From positions 1,888,501 to 1,952,500 of the forward strand of contig NZ_CAMTTE010000001.1 in NCBI RefSeq assembly GCF_947077775.1: 64,000 nt of DNA, given 5' to 3'. This document shows positions 52,712 to 61,664 of the stretch, piece by piece. The stretch comes from Salinibacter pepae (GTDB lineage: Bacteria > Bacteroidota > Rhodothermia > Rhodothermales > Salinibacteraceae). The position numbers and the translations under genes were made by a program. Position 1 is the first letter of the stretch, and every line of letters starts with the position of its first letter. The notes beneath the pieces were generated by a model. It was not told where the DNA came from. It did no database searches and saw only the letters and a list, made by a program, of their open reading frames with translations.

Positions 52712-54148
52712 ATGGCTGCCGATATTTCGCAGAGCAAGTACACGAACGTCATCGACCTGACCTCTGAGGCCCAACAGGAGCGGCGGCGCGACGAGGTTGG
52801 GTCGGAGCTGCGCGAGCCGGACCCGCCCCTGGACGAGGTCACGGTCGACGAGCTGTCCGGGCACATGGAGCAGGCGGTGCACGCCGCCGGCTGGACGGAG
52901 CTGATGGACGTGCAGCGGAAGGCCATCCCCTATACCCTCGACGGGCGCGACCTGATCGTGCAGTCGCAGACCGGCTCGGGCAAGACCGGCGCCTTCCTGC
53001 TGCCGCTGTTCGACCTGGTGAACCCGGACAAGGAGGAACAGCAGGTCCTCCTCCTCACGCCCACCCGGGAGCTGGCGCGGCAGATCCACGAGGAGTACGA
53101 GCAGATGAAGATCGCGACGCCGCGCACGAACCGCATGGAGGCGGTGCTCATTTACGGCGGCGTCGGGTACCAGCCGCAGATCGACGGCCTGAAGAACGGC
53201 GCGCAGGTCGTCATTGGCACGCCGGGCCGCATCCTCGACCACATCAAGAAGGACAACTTTGACGCCAGCACCCTCCGGATGCTGGTGCTCGACGAGGCCG
53301 ACGAGATGCTGTCGATGGGCTTCTACCCGGACATGAAGGACATCGTCGAGCACGTGCCGGGGGACCGGGTCTCGTACATGTACAGCGCCACCATGCCGCC
53401 GAAGGTGCGGTCCGTGGCGCGCGAATTCCTGGACGACCCCGGCTTCCTCTCGCTCAGCACCGACAAGGTGAGCGTGGAGGAGAACGAGTACCGCTACTAC
53501 CTGGTCAACCCGATGGACAAGGATCGGGTGATGGCGCAGCTCCTGGAGCTGGAGGAGCCGGAGTCGGCCCTCATCTTCGCCAACACGAAGCGGGAGGTGA
53601 GCTACCTCAACAAGTTCCTCTCGAACAAGGGCTACGACATCGACGAGATGTCCGGCGACCTCTCCCAGCGCGACCGGGAGGAGGCGCTCGATCGGCTGCG
53701 CGAGGGGAAGCTCCGCCTGCTGGTGGCGACGGACGTGGCGGCCCGCGGCATCGACGTGTCCGACCTGAGCCACGTCTTCATCTACGACGTGCCCCAGGAC
53801 CACGAGTACATCATCCACCGCTCCGGCCGCACGGCGCGGGCCGGCGAGGAGGGCACGACGATCGTCCTCTCCACCCACGAGGACGAGTACGAGCTCAAGC
53901 GGATGGCCAACACCTACGACATCGAGCTCGAGAAGGCCGAGCTGCCGGCCGATCCGCACAGCGAGGCCCGTGAACTGCTCCAGGAGCGCTACGCCGACGC
54001 CGATCTCTCGACCAACGGGGAGGAGCCGGGCGTCGAAGATTTCATTCCGCTCGTGAAAGAGCTTTCCGACGAACAGCCGGAGCTGCTGGCGTCCATCATC
54101 ACGGAGCTGTACGCCGAGGCGAAGACCGAGGACGAGGAGGCCGAGTGA
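52712..54148 (+). CDS. DEAD-box RNA helicase
   Basis: 478 residues. Q motif region 'GWTELMDVQRKAIPYTLDGRDLIV', motif I 'SQTGSGKTGAF', Ia 'PTRELA', Ib 'TPGRI', II 'DEAD', III 'SAT', IV 'ALIFANTKREV', V 'VATDVAARGIDV' and VI 'HRSGRTARAG' are intact. The C-terminal tail is acidic. No RNA-binding domain beyond the core. Likely a cytoplasmic RNA remodeller. Confidence 0.95.
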   Translation: MAADISQSKYTNVIDLTSEAQQERRRDEVGSELREPDPPLDEVTVDELSGHMEQAVHAAGWTELMDVQRKAIPYTLDGRDLIVQSQTGSGKTGAFLLPLFDLVNPDKEEQQVLLLTPTRELARQIHEEYEQMKIATPRTNRMEAVLIYGGVGYQPQIDGLKNGAQVVIGTPGRILDHIKKDNFDASTLRMLVLDEADEMLSMGFYPDMKDIVEHVPGDRVSYMYSATMPPKVRSVAREFLDDPGFLSLSTDKVSVEENEYRYYLVNPMDKDRVMAQLLELEEPESALIFANTKREVSYLNKFLSNKGYDIDEMSGDLSQRDREEALDRLREGKLRLLVATDVAARGIDVSDLSHVFIYDVPQDHEYIIHRSGRTARAGEEGTTIVLSTHEDEYELKRMANTYDIELEKAELPADPHSEARELLQERYADADLSTNGEEPGVEDFIPLVKELSDEQPELLASIITELYAEAKTEDEEAE

Positions 54149-54229
54149 TCCGTGACGCGTGATGTGTGAGGGGCCCACCTCCTGCGGCCCCGCACCCCCT
54201 TTCACGCATTAGGTCTCATGTTTTACGCC

Positions 54230-54451
54230 TCACGCCTCAGTCGCGAGCACCCGCTCCGTCTGCCGATACGCGATGAAGCCGCCTGCGGCGAAGATGACGG
54301 CGTAGATGCCCAGCGGGGTTTGCGTCTGCGCGATGGCCTGGTAGGCCAGGGCCGAAGCCCCGGCCGCGACGCCCCCGGAGAGAAGAAAAACAACGACGTG
54401 CAGAACCCATCGGCCGAGCGCCTGGCCGGGCGTAAGTGAGGAGTCGGACAT
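54230..54451 (-). CDS. small membrane protein
   Basis: 73 residues from ATG 54451 with two hydrophobic helices (WVLHVVVFLLSGGVAAGASALAYQ and IYAVIFAAGGFIAY). No family recognised. Convergent with the helicase gene. The next 640 bases (54452-55090) hold no clear gene; a -10-like TATACT at 54626-54631 is the only promoter-like sign I see. Confidence 0.5.
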   Translation of the reverse strand: MSDSSLTPGQALGRWVLHVVVFLLSGGVAAGASALAYQAIAQTQTPLGIYAVIFAAGGFIAYRQTERVLATEA

Positions 54452-55090
54452 GGGGCCGCATGCTGGTCGAGAACAATGATGGACCGTGAACCTACCGGGG
54501 CTCCGGGATAAGCGCAAACGGCCGTGCGACGGAGGAGCACGGGGCCACCGGCGGCGCCCTTCCGCTTCGATCTTCGTTGCGAGATCGTCACCCTGAGTTT
54601 AAGCCCGACTGGGGGGTGATTTTGTTATACTGTTGATGGACGTGTTGACGAAAAACTGCGTTCCGCCAGACGGACATCTTTTCTATCTGGGTCCGAATTT
54701 TCGCTTCTCTCGGGCCTCGTGTCCTCAATCTTTCCCTTTTTCGGGGTGTCATCGCGTCGCTCAATCGGGCCCCGAGCCCTGCCTCAACGTCCAGAGTCGG
54801 CACGTTTTGGGTTCAACTGCGGGCACGGTGGGAGACGTGAGGCACGCTCGCGTCGATCTGAGTGGGCAGTCCCCTTGCCGCGGGCAACGAGATCGCTCTG
54901 AGCGGGGCCGAGTGCGCCCCTTTTTCTGCATGCTGGACGGCCCCGGCGTAGGAAGGCCCCTCGTTTGCCCTCCCGCGACGGACTGCAGTCTCACCCATCC
55001 GGGCCTGGGGACGAGGGACTGAGCGTGGCTCCCGGCCCCAACTGCGGTCGGGGGGCGGGCGCTGCCGCGGACGAATACGAGGCGCTCGTT

Positions 55091-55549
55091 TCAGTTTTGC
55101 GCTGCCGGGCGCCGGGGCGACCCCGGCACGATCGGGGCCGGCGGGCGTCGCCACTTCGCGTCCAGCGACCAGCGCCCGCTCCCGAACGTGCACACGAGCA
55201 GCAGCAGGAACAGCACCAGCGCCGAAAACTCCAGCGACTGGTCCGCCGACAACAGGCCGTCCCGCCAGTGCACGAGAAAGACGGCCCCGACGAGGACGGG
55301 CAGTTGGACGAGGGCAGCGAGGCGCGTATAGAGCCCCACGGCGAGAAGGGCGCCGCCCACCAGGTGCGCCGCGATCACGTATACGGACAATCCCGTGAGT
55401 CCGAGGCCCGGCTCCGTGGCGCCCAGCAGTTGTTGCAGCCCGCCCTCCGTCATCAGCAGGGCAAGCCCCCGAAAAAACAAGCCGGTCCCCAGGTACACGC
55501 GGAGGGCATCGAGAACGAGGTCGCGCTGGGCTTCAAGACTGCGAAGCAT
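55091..55549 (-). CDS. DoxX-like integral membrane protein
   Basis: 152 residues from ATG 55549 (MLRSLEAQRDLVLDALRVYLGTG). Four hydrophobic helices, with 'LRVYLGTGLFFRGLALL' and 'HLVGGALLAVGLYTRLAALVQLPVLVGAVFLVHW' in blocks, match DoxX/SURF4-type proteins. Role unclear; some are linked to thiol or quinone handling. Confidence 0.75.
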   Translation of the reverse strand: MLRSLEAQRDLVLDALRVYLGTGLFFRGLALLMTEGGLQQLLGATEPGLGLTGLSVYVIAAHLVGGALLAVGLYTRLAALVQLPVLVGAVFLVHWRDGLLSADQSLEFSALVLFLLLLVCTFGSGRWSLDAKWRRPPAPIVPGSPRRPAAQN

Positions 55550-55715
55550 AGACGAGAGGCGTGGGTTGGCGAATACGGCGAACAGGTTTGTAACAAATGA
55601 CCGCCGGGGGACGATCCGTCTCGGGCTGGATGGGGGGCGGAACCACTTTGCCGGACCGGGGCGTGTCAGACCCCCTGCCTCGCACACAAGTCCATGCACT
55701 GCCGATCCGTCCGCA

Positions 55716-56285
55716 ATGGGTGAGCACGCCCCGCCTCGATCGCTCCAGCAGCTTCGGGCCGAGTGGCGCGAGCGGCTGCAGACGGCCCGCGACCGCGCCG
55801 CCGCTCAGGTTGACGACATGGGCCTTGCGGACCTGCGGGCGCTCCGGGCGACGATTGGGGAAGAAATGGAGCGGGTGGAGGACCGCCTTCCCGATCCGGG
55901 CCCCGTCGAAACCAAGGGCCCGATGACGGCCGAGCAGCAGGCCGAGCACGTCCAGGCGGCCCTTCAGTACCACGCGCTGCAGGTGCGGAAGCAGCTCGTC
56001 GCCCACGAGTTGCGGCGCCGCGCCCTCGGCCCCGCCGCGGTGGAAGGGGAGATTGGGGTGCCTCCCACCACCCGACACTACGCCACCCTTGCCTGGGACG
56101 TGATGGGGGAAACGGACGTGGAGACCACCGCGGACGTATATCGCGAGGTGGCCCGTCGTGCGGAGGAGGATGTGCACCTCACGACCGTGGAGATGTGGCT
56201 GCGGGAAAAGAACCCCCACCATCCCGAAGAGACGGACGGCCGCTGGACGGAGCTCCGTCGGGCCGTGCTCCTGGCGTCCGCTTAG
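55716..56285 (+). CDS. conserved hypothetical protein
   Basis: 189 residues from ATG 55716. Mainly charged helices; contains 'TTRHYATLAWDVMGETDVETTADVYREVARRAEEDVHLTTVEMWLREKNPHHP' in blocks, which suggests a folded helical domain. No signal or membrane segment. Function unknown. Confidence 0.55.
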   Translation: MGEHAPPRSLQQLRAEWRERLQTARDRAAAQVDDMGLADLRALRATIGEEMERVEDRLPDPGPVETKGPMTAEQQAEHVQAALQYHALQVRKQLVAHELRRRALGPAAVEGEIGVPPTTRHYATLAWDVMGETDVETTADVYREVARRAEEDVHLTTVEMWLREKNPHHPEETDGRWTELRRAVLLASA

Positions 56286-56324
56286 GAGCCCCGACGGGAT
56301 TGTTTTCGGGATCGGCCCGGCCCC

Positions 56325-56576
56325 TCACGGGGCCCCGTCTCGGCCTGCGGCCCCTTCTTCGATGTACCCCAGGAATCTGAGAAGCGCCCCGAGCCCCACC
56401 AGAAGCCCCGCGCCGACGAGCCCCATCGCGCCCAGGGTCGTCTGGAGGTCGTCGCCCGGCCCGGCCATCGCCAGCAGCACGAGGCCGCCCACGCTGATCA
56501 GCAGGGCGAGGCGGGAGGCGACGTTGTGCACGGGCCGGGGGCTGAAGAACGAGAGGGAAGAAAAGGGAGCCCGCAA
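56325..56576 (-). CDS. small two-helix membrane protein
   Basis: Up to 83 residues from TTG 56576; GTG 56531 (VHNVASRLALL) would give 68 residues. Two helices: 'LALLISVGGLVLLAMAG' and 'LGAMGLVGAGLLVGLGALL'. No family recognised. Convergent with the preceding gene. Confidence 0.45.
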   Translation of the reverse strand: MRAPFSSLSFFSPRPVHNVASRLALLISVGGLVLLAMAGPGDDLQTTLGAMGLVGAGLLVGLGALLRFLGYIEEGAAGRDGAP

Positions 56577-56612
56577 TAAAAAAGCCCGCCCTGCGGGGCT
56601 GGCTCACTTTTC
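56577..56612. terminator. A-run/hairpin/T-run terminator
   Basis: AAAAAA, then AGCCCGC-CCT-GCGGGGCT (stem of seven with one bulge), then GGCTCACTTTT. It can terminate in either direction, most likely minus-strand transcripts, for which a T6 tract follows. Confidence 0.55.
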
Positions 56613-56863
56613 CTGTTAATGCCTCACTCATCATAATAGCAAAATTGCCCCCCGGGTTGTCAACCCTTTTCGTTTTGGGTTCGTGAAAACGTAGTTGAAT
56701 ACGTGTGAATAACGGGGGCGACCATGCGACGGGGCCTCCGAACCCCGGGAGAAACGGGTTCCGAACACGAGACCGGCCCGACCGTGAACCGCCGTGTGTC
56801 GGTCCTTTCGGCACCCCTCCCTCGCAGGCGCCCGACTGTCTTTCTCCGCATCGAATACGTGTT

Positions 56864-57931
56864 ATGGACGAGCGCATTCAAGAGCACGCCCGCACTCTTC
56901 TCAACTGGTCGACGGACGTTCAGCGCGACGACGACGTCGTGATCGCGGCCGGCCCGGAGGCCCACGACCTTGTGGTGGCCCTGCACCGGGAGCTCGGCGA
57001 CCGCGGGGCGAATCCGACGACCCTGTACTCCTCGGGGGAGGCCTCCCGGGCGCACCTCAAGGCCCACGACGGGGACTTTTCGCTGCCCGAGCACACGCTC
57101 GCCCTCTACGAGGCGTGCGACGTGGCCATCCACGTGCGGTCGTCCCCAAACCTGGCCGCCCTCAACGACGTCCCCGGCACGCGCCTCGCGGAGCGCTCCC
57201 GGGCGCACAAGCCCATCATCGAGGAGCGCCTGTCGAAGCGGTGGTGCCTCACCCAGCACCCCACGAACGCGCACGCCCAGGCCGCGGACCTGCCGCTTGG
57301 GGCGTACCGCGACTTCGTCTACGGGGCCATCCTACGCGATTGGGCGGCGGTTGAGGCGTACCAGGAGGAGCTCCGCCGGCGGCTCGAAGACGCGAGCACG
57401 GTGCGTGTGGTGGCCGGGGAGACCGACATCCAGATGAGCGTGGAGCACATGCACGCCATCAACTCCGCCGGCCGCCACAACATGCCGAGCGGGGAGGTGT
57501 TCACCGCGCCCGTGCCCGACAGTGTGGAGGGCACGGTGCACTTCGACAAGCCGCTCATTCACCAGGGGCGCGAGATGGAGGGCGTGCGCCTGCGCTTCGA
57601 GGGCGGCGAGGTGGTCGAGTCGGCCGCCGAGCGCAACGAGGAGGCCCTCGACGACCTGCTCGACACCGACGACGGGGCGCGGCGCCTCGGGGAGCTCGGC
57701 ATCGGGACGAACCGCGAGATCGACCGGTTCACCAAGAACATGCTCTTCGACGAGAAGATGGGCGAGACGGTCCACCTCGCCCTCGGGCGGGCCTACGACG
57801 CCAACGTGGGGGAGGGGCAGACCGGCAACGACAGCGCCGTGCACGTCGACATGATCCTCGACACGAGCGCCGGCCGCATCGAGTTCGACGGGGAGGTGAT
57901 CCAGGAGGGCGGGCAGTTCGTGTGGGAGTAG
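56864..57931 (+). CDS. M29 family thermophilic-type aminopeptidase
   Basis: 355 residues from ATG 56864. M29 motifs in order: 'NMPSGEVFTAPVPDSVEGTVHFD' (metal Glu), 'EDGGEVVE'-type strand, 'ELGIGTN' (metal Glu by position), 'HLALGRAY' (metal His) and 'HVDMILD' (His-x-Asp). Removes N-terminal residues from peptides in the cytoplasm. It stands alone; the 302 bases after it have no gene. Confidence 0.9.
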   Translation: MDERIQEHARTLLNWSTDVQRDDDVVIAAGPEAHDLVVALHRELGDRGANPTTLYSSGEASRAHLKAHDGDFSLPEHTLALYEACDVAIHVRSSPNLAALNDVPGTRLAERSRAHKPIIEERLSKRWCLTQHPTNAHAQAADLPLGAYRDFVYGAILRDWAAVEAYQEELRRRLEDASTVRVVAGETDIQMSVEHMHAINSAGRHNMPSGEVFTAPVPDSVEGTVHFDKPLIHQGREMEGVRLRFEGGEVVESAAERNEEALDDLLDTDDGARRLGELGIGTNREIDRFTKNMLFDEKMGETVHLALGRAYDANVGEGQTGNDSAVHVDMILDTSAGRIEFDGEVIQEGGQFVWE

Positions 57932-58233
57932 CGCCTCCCCGACGCGTCTCGAACCGAGCCCTCCGGCGCCGTGAGTGAGGGGGGAAACGGCCGTGGCACG
58001 CGTCCAGGGGGCATGCCGGCCGTCCCGAACGCGCCTTCAAAAGCTGTCTGGTGGACGGACGTTCGGCCGAGATACAGTGGGCGCCGCCCCAGAACGTCCG
58101 CCCCTCAGCCTTGCAGTTCTTAATGTCCCCCGCATGACGGCGATAACAGAACCCCGGACGTCCCCGCCGGGGGTCCGGTTCACTTCTTGGGCGTCCCCGT
58201 TCGAGGGGGACGACGAATCAACCTGGACGCGTC

Positions 58234-59688
58234 ATGCACCTTTGCAGTCTCAACGTGCCCCGCTCGCGGGGCGGCCGTCTCGTGCTCCTCGGGGTTGCGC
58301 TTTTGCTCTCGGGCGCCGTGGGCACCGCGCAGGCCCAGCACCTTGACCACGGGTTTTACGGCAAGCTCGGGGCCGGCCTCTCGGGCTACACCGGCGACCT
58401 GGCGGGCCCGCCGGCCGGTGCGCCCCAGGACTTCGGCGCCGATGCGATGGGGCGTCTTCCCCTGGTGGCGGTGGGGGAGTTGGGGTACCAGCTGTCGCCA
58501 CGCTGGGGCCTTGCCCTGGGCGGGCAGGCCGGCAGCTACGTGTCGGTGGGAAACGTGGCCCCCGCGACCGACTCGTACCGCCGGTACACGTCTCACCTGC
58601 TGGGGCGCTACACCTTCGGCGCGCCGGACCGGCGGGTTGCATTTTATCTGGACGCCGGCCTCAACGTGACCGCCGGCGGGCCCACGCACACCGGAATCGG
58701 CCCTTCCGTGGGGGGCGGCATTGACATTCGGGCCGGCCGGGCCGTCTCCCTGTACGTCGAGTCTCGCCTCCACGCAACCGCTCCGGACGACGCGGTCGAC
58801 GGGACGGGGGGCGGCGCGGAGGGATGGTCGTTCGACACCGTCAACCAGCCCCTGGGGTTCGGGCTCCGGTTCAGCCTCACGACGCCGACCGCGCCCGAGG
58901 TCATTGCGCTCGACGCCCCCGCGGAAGTGCAGGCGGGCACGACGGCCACGTTCACGGTGACGATCAACGAAGACGAGGCCGCCCGCCCGCTCGACCGCCG
59001 CTGGCGCCTGGGGGATGGAGCGGAGAAAACGGGCCGGACCGTCATGCACACGTACCGCCGGCCAGGCACGTACCCCGTAACCGTCTCGGCGCACAACGAG
59101 GCCGGGGAGGCGACGGCGTCGACGACGATTCGGGTGACCGGTGCGTCGGACCCGGCGGCCCCCTGGATCGTGTCGCTGACCGCGGCCCCCAATCCGGTCC
59201 CGGTCGGCGAGCCCGTCCAGCTTCGCACGGCGGTGGAGGGGGACGGGCCGTTTGACTACCGGTGGACGGTCGGGGACGAGACCGTCGAGCGGGGCCCCGA
59301 GCCCACCTTTACGTTCGAGCAGCGGGGCCGGTACCCGGTCCGCGTTCGGGTGTCCAACGACGTCGGCACAGAGACGCGCGCCATGACGGTGCACGCGGGG
59401 CGGCGCGGGGCCCGGTCCAGCTCGGGCGCGGCCCCGACGGCCGCGTGGGCGATCGGGGTGGCCTCCATGCGGAGCCGGGCGGGCGCGGAACGGATGGCGC
59501 GGCGGTACCGGGAGCGCCTGGCCGACGCCGTGCCGGGGGCCGTGCGGATCGTCGAGCACGTGCTCGACCAGACCCGCCACTTCCGGGTCGTCGTGGGCCG
59601 CTACGAGACCCAGAACGCCGTGCGACGGGCCCTCGAGGAACACCAGCGGGCGTTGCCCCCGGGCGCATGGGGGGTCCAGCTTGAGTGA
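58234..59688 (+). CDS. exported protein: N-terminal beta-barrel, PKD-type repeats, C-terminal SPOR-like region
   Basis: 484 residues with a signal peptide ending near 'VGTAQAQ' (about residue 35). About 38-215 looks like an outer-membrane-type barrel ('GFYGKLGAGLSGYTGDLAG', 'GRYTFG', 'FYLDAGLNVTAGG'). Two PKD-like domains follow: one with 'RRWRLGDGAEKTGRTVMHTYRRPGTYPVTV' blocks, one with 'DYRWTVGDETVERGPEPTFTFEQRGRYPVRVRV' blocks. The C-terminal 'WAIGVASMRSRAGAERMARRYRERL...FRVVVGRYETQNAVRRALEE' has the SPOR pattern, which binds denuded peptidoglycan glycans. The combination would link outer membrane and wall. Confidence 0.75.
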   Translation: MHLCSLNVPRSRGGRLVLLGVALLLSGAVGTAQAQHLDHGFYGKLGAGLSGYTGDLAGPPAGAPQDFGADAMGRLPLVAVGELGYQLSPRWGLALGGQAGSYVSVGNVAPATDSYRRYTSHLLGRYTFGAPDRRVAFYLDAGLNVTAGGPTHTGIGPSVGGGIDIRAGRAVSLYVESRLHATAPDDAVDGTGGGAEGWSFDTVNQPLGFGLRFSLTTPTAPEVIALDAPAEVQAGTTATFTVTINEDEAARPLDRRWRLGDGAEKTGRTVMHTYRRPGTYPVTVSAHNEAGEATASTTIRVTGASDPAAPWIVSLTAAPNPVPVGEPVQLRTAVEGDGPFDYRWTVGDETVERGPEPTFTFEQRGRYPVRVRVSNDVGTETRAMTVHAGRRGARSSSGAAPTAAWAIGVASMRSRAGAERMARRYRERLADAVPGAVRIVEHVLDQTRHFRVVVGRYETQNAVRRALEEHQRALPPGAWGVQLE

Positions 59689-59826
59689 CGGCGCGAAGAA
59701 GACGTGGGCCGCGACACTGAGTACCGGGAAAAAGAAACCCGCTGGGCCTGAGGTCGACTCTGATCGGACTCACTCGGCGTTCGCTCGAAGGGGCCCTGAA
59801 CGCCAGGGAAACTCCGAAGAGAAGAG

Positions 59827-59873
59827 TGGGCGGTGCTGGATTTGAACCAGCGACCCCCTGCTTGTAAGGCAGG
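59827..59873 (-). other. 3' half of tRNA-Val (TAC), likely attachment site remnant
   Basis: On the minus strand, the anticodon stem-loop CCTGC CTTACAA GCAGG (anticodon TAC), variable loop, T-arm GCTGG TTCAAAT CCAGC and acceptor 3' strand ACCGCCC plus A are those of a normal tRNA-Val. The 5' half (acceptor GGGCGGT and a regular D-arm) is missing; upstream is the unrelated GTCAG...CTGAC palindrome at 59877-59899 or so. Such 3' fragments are left when an element integrates into a tRNA gene. The intact tRNA should lie at the far end of the element. Confidence 0.7.
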
Positions 59874-60104
59874 TAGTCAGATGAGCGTAGTCAACTGACG
59901 CGCATAGGTTTACACAGAAAAGAGAAACCCCTCTTCTGCTAATGTTCTGAAAACGGCCCTTCTAACGGGTACTAACTTCGGGAATTAGGGGTTATCCGTC
60001 GCGTTGGGGCCGAGGAGACTACGGCCCGATGTAGGATTGGACCACCTAATTCGTTGCAGACCGTCATCACGTTGGCGGCCTGATGGTTGGGCGGTCGAAA
60101 TGCG

Positions 60105-60626
60105 CTACTCTTCAGCGCCAGTATCTTCGTCCTCTTCGTTGTCTTCGAGCACGCTCCGCGCTGCCTGCATCGGAGAAACGGGCGGAAGCAAAAACTTCCC
60201 ATATGGGGTTTGGCTCGTCATCGTCGCCAGCTCGTTTCGGGCCGCCCCGTAAAGCATCGAGATGCAGGACGACAGCGTGTGGGCCAGGTAGTCGTTGTCT
60301 GCGTTCTCATCGTCAAACAACTGGGCTGGGGCTGCACGCTGAAACATTCCGGAGAGCCGGAGACGAATCCGGTAGGTGCCCTTAGCGTCGTCCTCATCGT
60401 TGACAAGCACCGTGAGATTGAAGATGAACGCTTCGTCGGGATGGTCGACCTCTTCGACGTCTGCTTCCGGCGGGACTTCCGGATCCGACCAATCCACATC
60501 GATGCTCACGGTTGGTTCTTCTTCCAAAATCTCCTCCGCGCGCTCGGGGGCGAGGCGGTATGCAGGATCAACCTCGAAGTGATATTCTTCGGGAACGTAG
60601 TCAATTAACTGTATCGGAGGAGGCAT
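60105..60626 (-). CDS. SecB-like chaperone of a toxin-antitoxin-chaperone system
   Basis: 173 residues. Pattern of SecB-like proteins: beta strands 'EAFIFNLTVLVNDEDD', 'TYRIRLRLSGMFQ', then helix 'NDYLAHTLSSCISMLYGAARNELATMTSQT' and 'GKFLLPPVSPMQAA' (SecB has the same P-Y/L..R-E-x-x..L-P-P-[LV]-x-[FP] end). It lies 18 bp after the HigA-like antitoxin gene. In TAC systems such as Rv1955-Rv1957 of M. tuberculosis the chaperone protects the antitoxin. The assignment depends on pattern and gene order. Confidence 0.65.
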   Translation of the reverse strand: MPPPIQLIDYVPEEYHFEVDPAYRLAPERAEEILEEEPTVSIDVDWSDPEVPPEADVEEVDHPDEAFIFNLTVLVNDEDDAKGTYRIRLRLSGMFQRAAPAQLFDDENADNDYLAHTLSSCISMLYGAARNELATMTSQTPYGKFLLPPVSPMQAARSVLEDNEEDEDTGAEE

Positions 60627-60644
60627 AGAGCGTAGAGCTTTTGT

Positions 60645-61133
60645 TTATGCGGCAGGATCGTCGTCGACACCACTTGCTGGAACGGGACCGAGGTCTACGT
60701 TGACAGTGGTGTCAGGATGGGTCCTTCTTCCTGCTTGACTACTCCAGGCAGCCATCTGGTCATCGCTACGCTGAGTGGTCCCCCCATCCAAAGCCAGACG
60801 CTTCGTCTTCGTCGGAACGGACTCTACGTCGGGACGGTCACGGTCAACGAGGGCGACCTCGACGCTCTTATCAAGGGCTAGAGCGACGGTGACGAGCCGC
60901 TTAAGGGAAATATTCTGGTCACCACTCAGAAGCTGAGACACGGCACTCTTCGAGACATCGAGCTCGTTCGCAAGCTCCTCCTGCGTCTCAAAGCCAGCCT
61001 CTTCCATCGCCTCCGCAATCTGCACGGCCACGTCGAGAATGAGCTCCTCGGCAATGAAAGTGGGATCGTGCTGAAGGTCTCTCCAATCGTCGGCGAGCCA
61101 GTCAGCGACACGGACAGTGCTTTCGTTGGGCAT
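60645..61133 (-). CDS. HigA-like antitoxin with C-terminal extension
   Basis: 162 residues from ATG 61133 (MPNESTVRVADWLADDW). An XRE-type helix-turn-helix lies at about 49-90 ('TQEELANELDVSKSAVSQLLSGDQNISLKRLVTVALALD' in blocks). After it comes a tail of about 70 residues, Asp/Thr/Pro-rich, without clear fold. In TAC systems such a tail is the chaperone-addiction region bound by the SecB-like partner. The gene is 49 bp after the toxin gene and likely represses the operon through the palindrome at 61665. Confidence 0.75.
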   Translation of the reverse strand: MPNESTVRVADWLADDWRDLQHDPTFIAEELILDVAVQIAEAMEEAGFETQEELANELDVSKSAVSQLLSGDQNISLKRLVTVALALDKSVEVALVDRDRPDVESVPTKTKRLALDGGTTQRSDDQMAAWSSQAGRRTHPDTTVNVDLGPVPASGVDDDPAA

Positions 61134-61182
61134 AGTCGGTGGTCGGTTGCGTGCGTGGTATTTGCGACCAGCGGGAAGAAGA

Positions 61183-61644
61183 CTACTCAGCGTCGAACTT
61201 CTGCCTGTAGTACTGTTCCCGAAGGTGAATAAAGTGCTCAATTTCCCGGTCCGGAGTCTCATCCGTCTGCTTCCGGTACCCATGTGTGAGGATCAACCGT
61301 GAAGGTCCCTCGTCGGGTACGGGTTCTTCCTCGAAAAAGAAGACGCGAATGCCTCCTTTCCTAATCTCGGCAACTTCTGTTCCATCATAGTCCACCCAGG
61401 TCTTGACGACGTTTGTTTTCGCGAGTTGCTGATACCCATGCTGGGCGATGCGTTTGCAGGCAGCCAACAGTTTCTTCCATTCGGGTGGGGATACCGAACG
61501 GTCACTTATGGACGGATCGTCGCGCACTTCGGCTGCCATCGGTCCGGTGGCACGCTGATCGTCGACCCAATCCTGAAAAGTGCGCGTGCCTTCGCGGATG
61601 TAGTGGATCTCATGACGGGATCCTTTTAGGAGACAGTCGACCAC
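61183..61644 (-). CDS. HigB-like (RelE superfamily) toxin
   Basis: 153 residues with a GTG start at 61644. The core 'VAEIRKGGIRVFFFEEE' and 'RLILTHGYRKQTDETPDREIE' is the Gp49/HigB signature (ribosome-dependent mRNA interferase fold). The N-terminal 60 residues are longer than in small HigB toxins. It is first in the operon, before the antitoxin, the normal higBA order. Start codon is not certain because no ATG in frame is near. Confidence 0.72.
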   Translation of the reverse strand: MVDCLLKGSRHEIHYIREGTRTFQDWVDDQRATGPMAAEVRDDPSISDRSVSPPEWKKLLAACKRIAQHGYQQLAKTNVVKTWVDYDGTEVAEIRKGGIRVFFFEEEPVPDEGPSRLILTHGYRKQTDETPDREIEHFIHLREQYYRQKFDAE

Positions 61645-61664
61645 GGGCGTCGTCGTGTTCGCAA

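Noticed and set aside
52535-54205. Long minus-strand frame opposite the DEAD-box helicase (556 codons)
   Set aside because: Arg/Val/Leu-rich mirror of the helicase gene; helicase motifs are complete on the plus strand.
54633-55022. Several short frames in the 54.45-55.09 kb gap
   Set aside because: Rich in Arg/Pro/Ser/Gly with no hydrophobic core, no start context and no agreement between frames; treated as non-coding.
59827-59905. A complete tRNA-Val gene
   Set aside because: The acceptor 5' strand GGGCGGT and a foldable D-arm are absent upstream of the anticodon stem, so only the 3' half is real.
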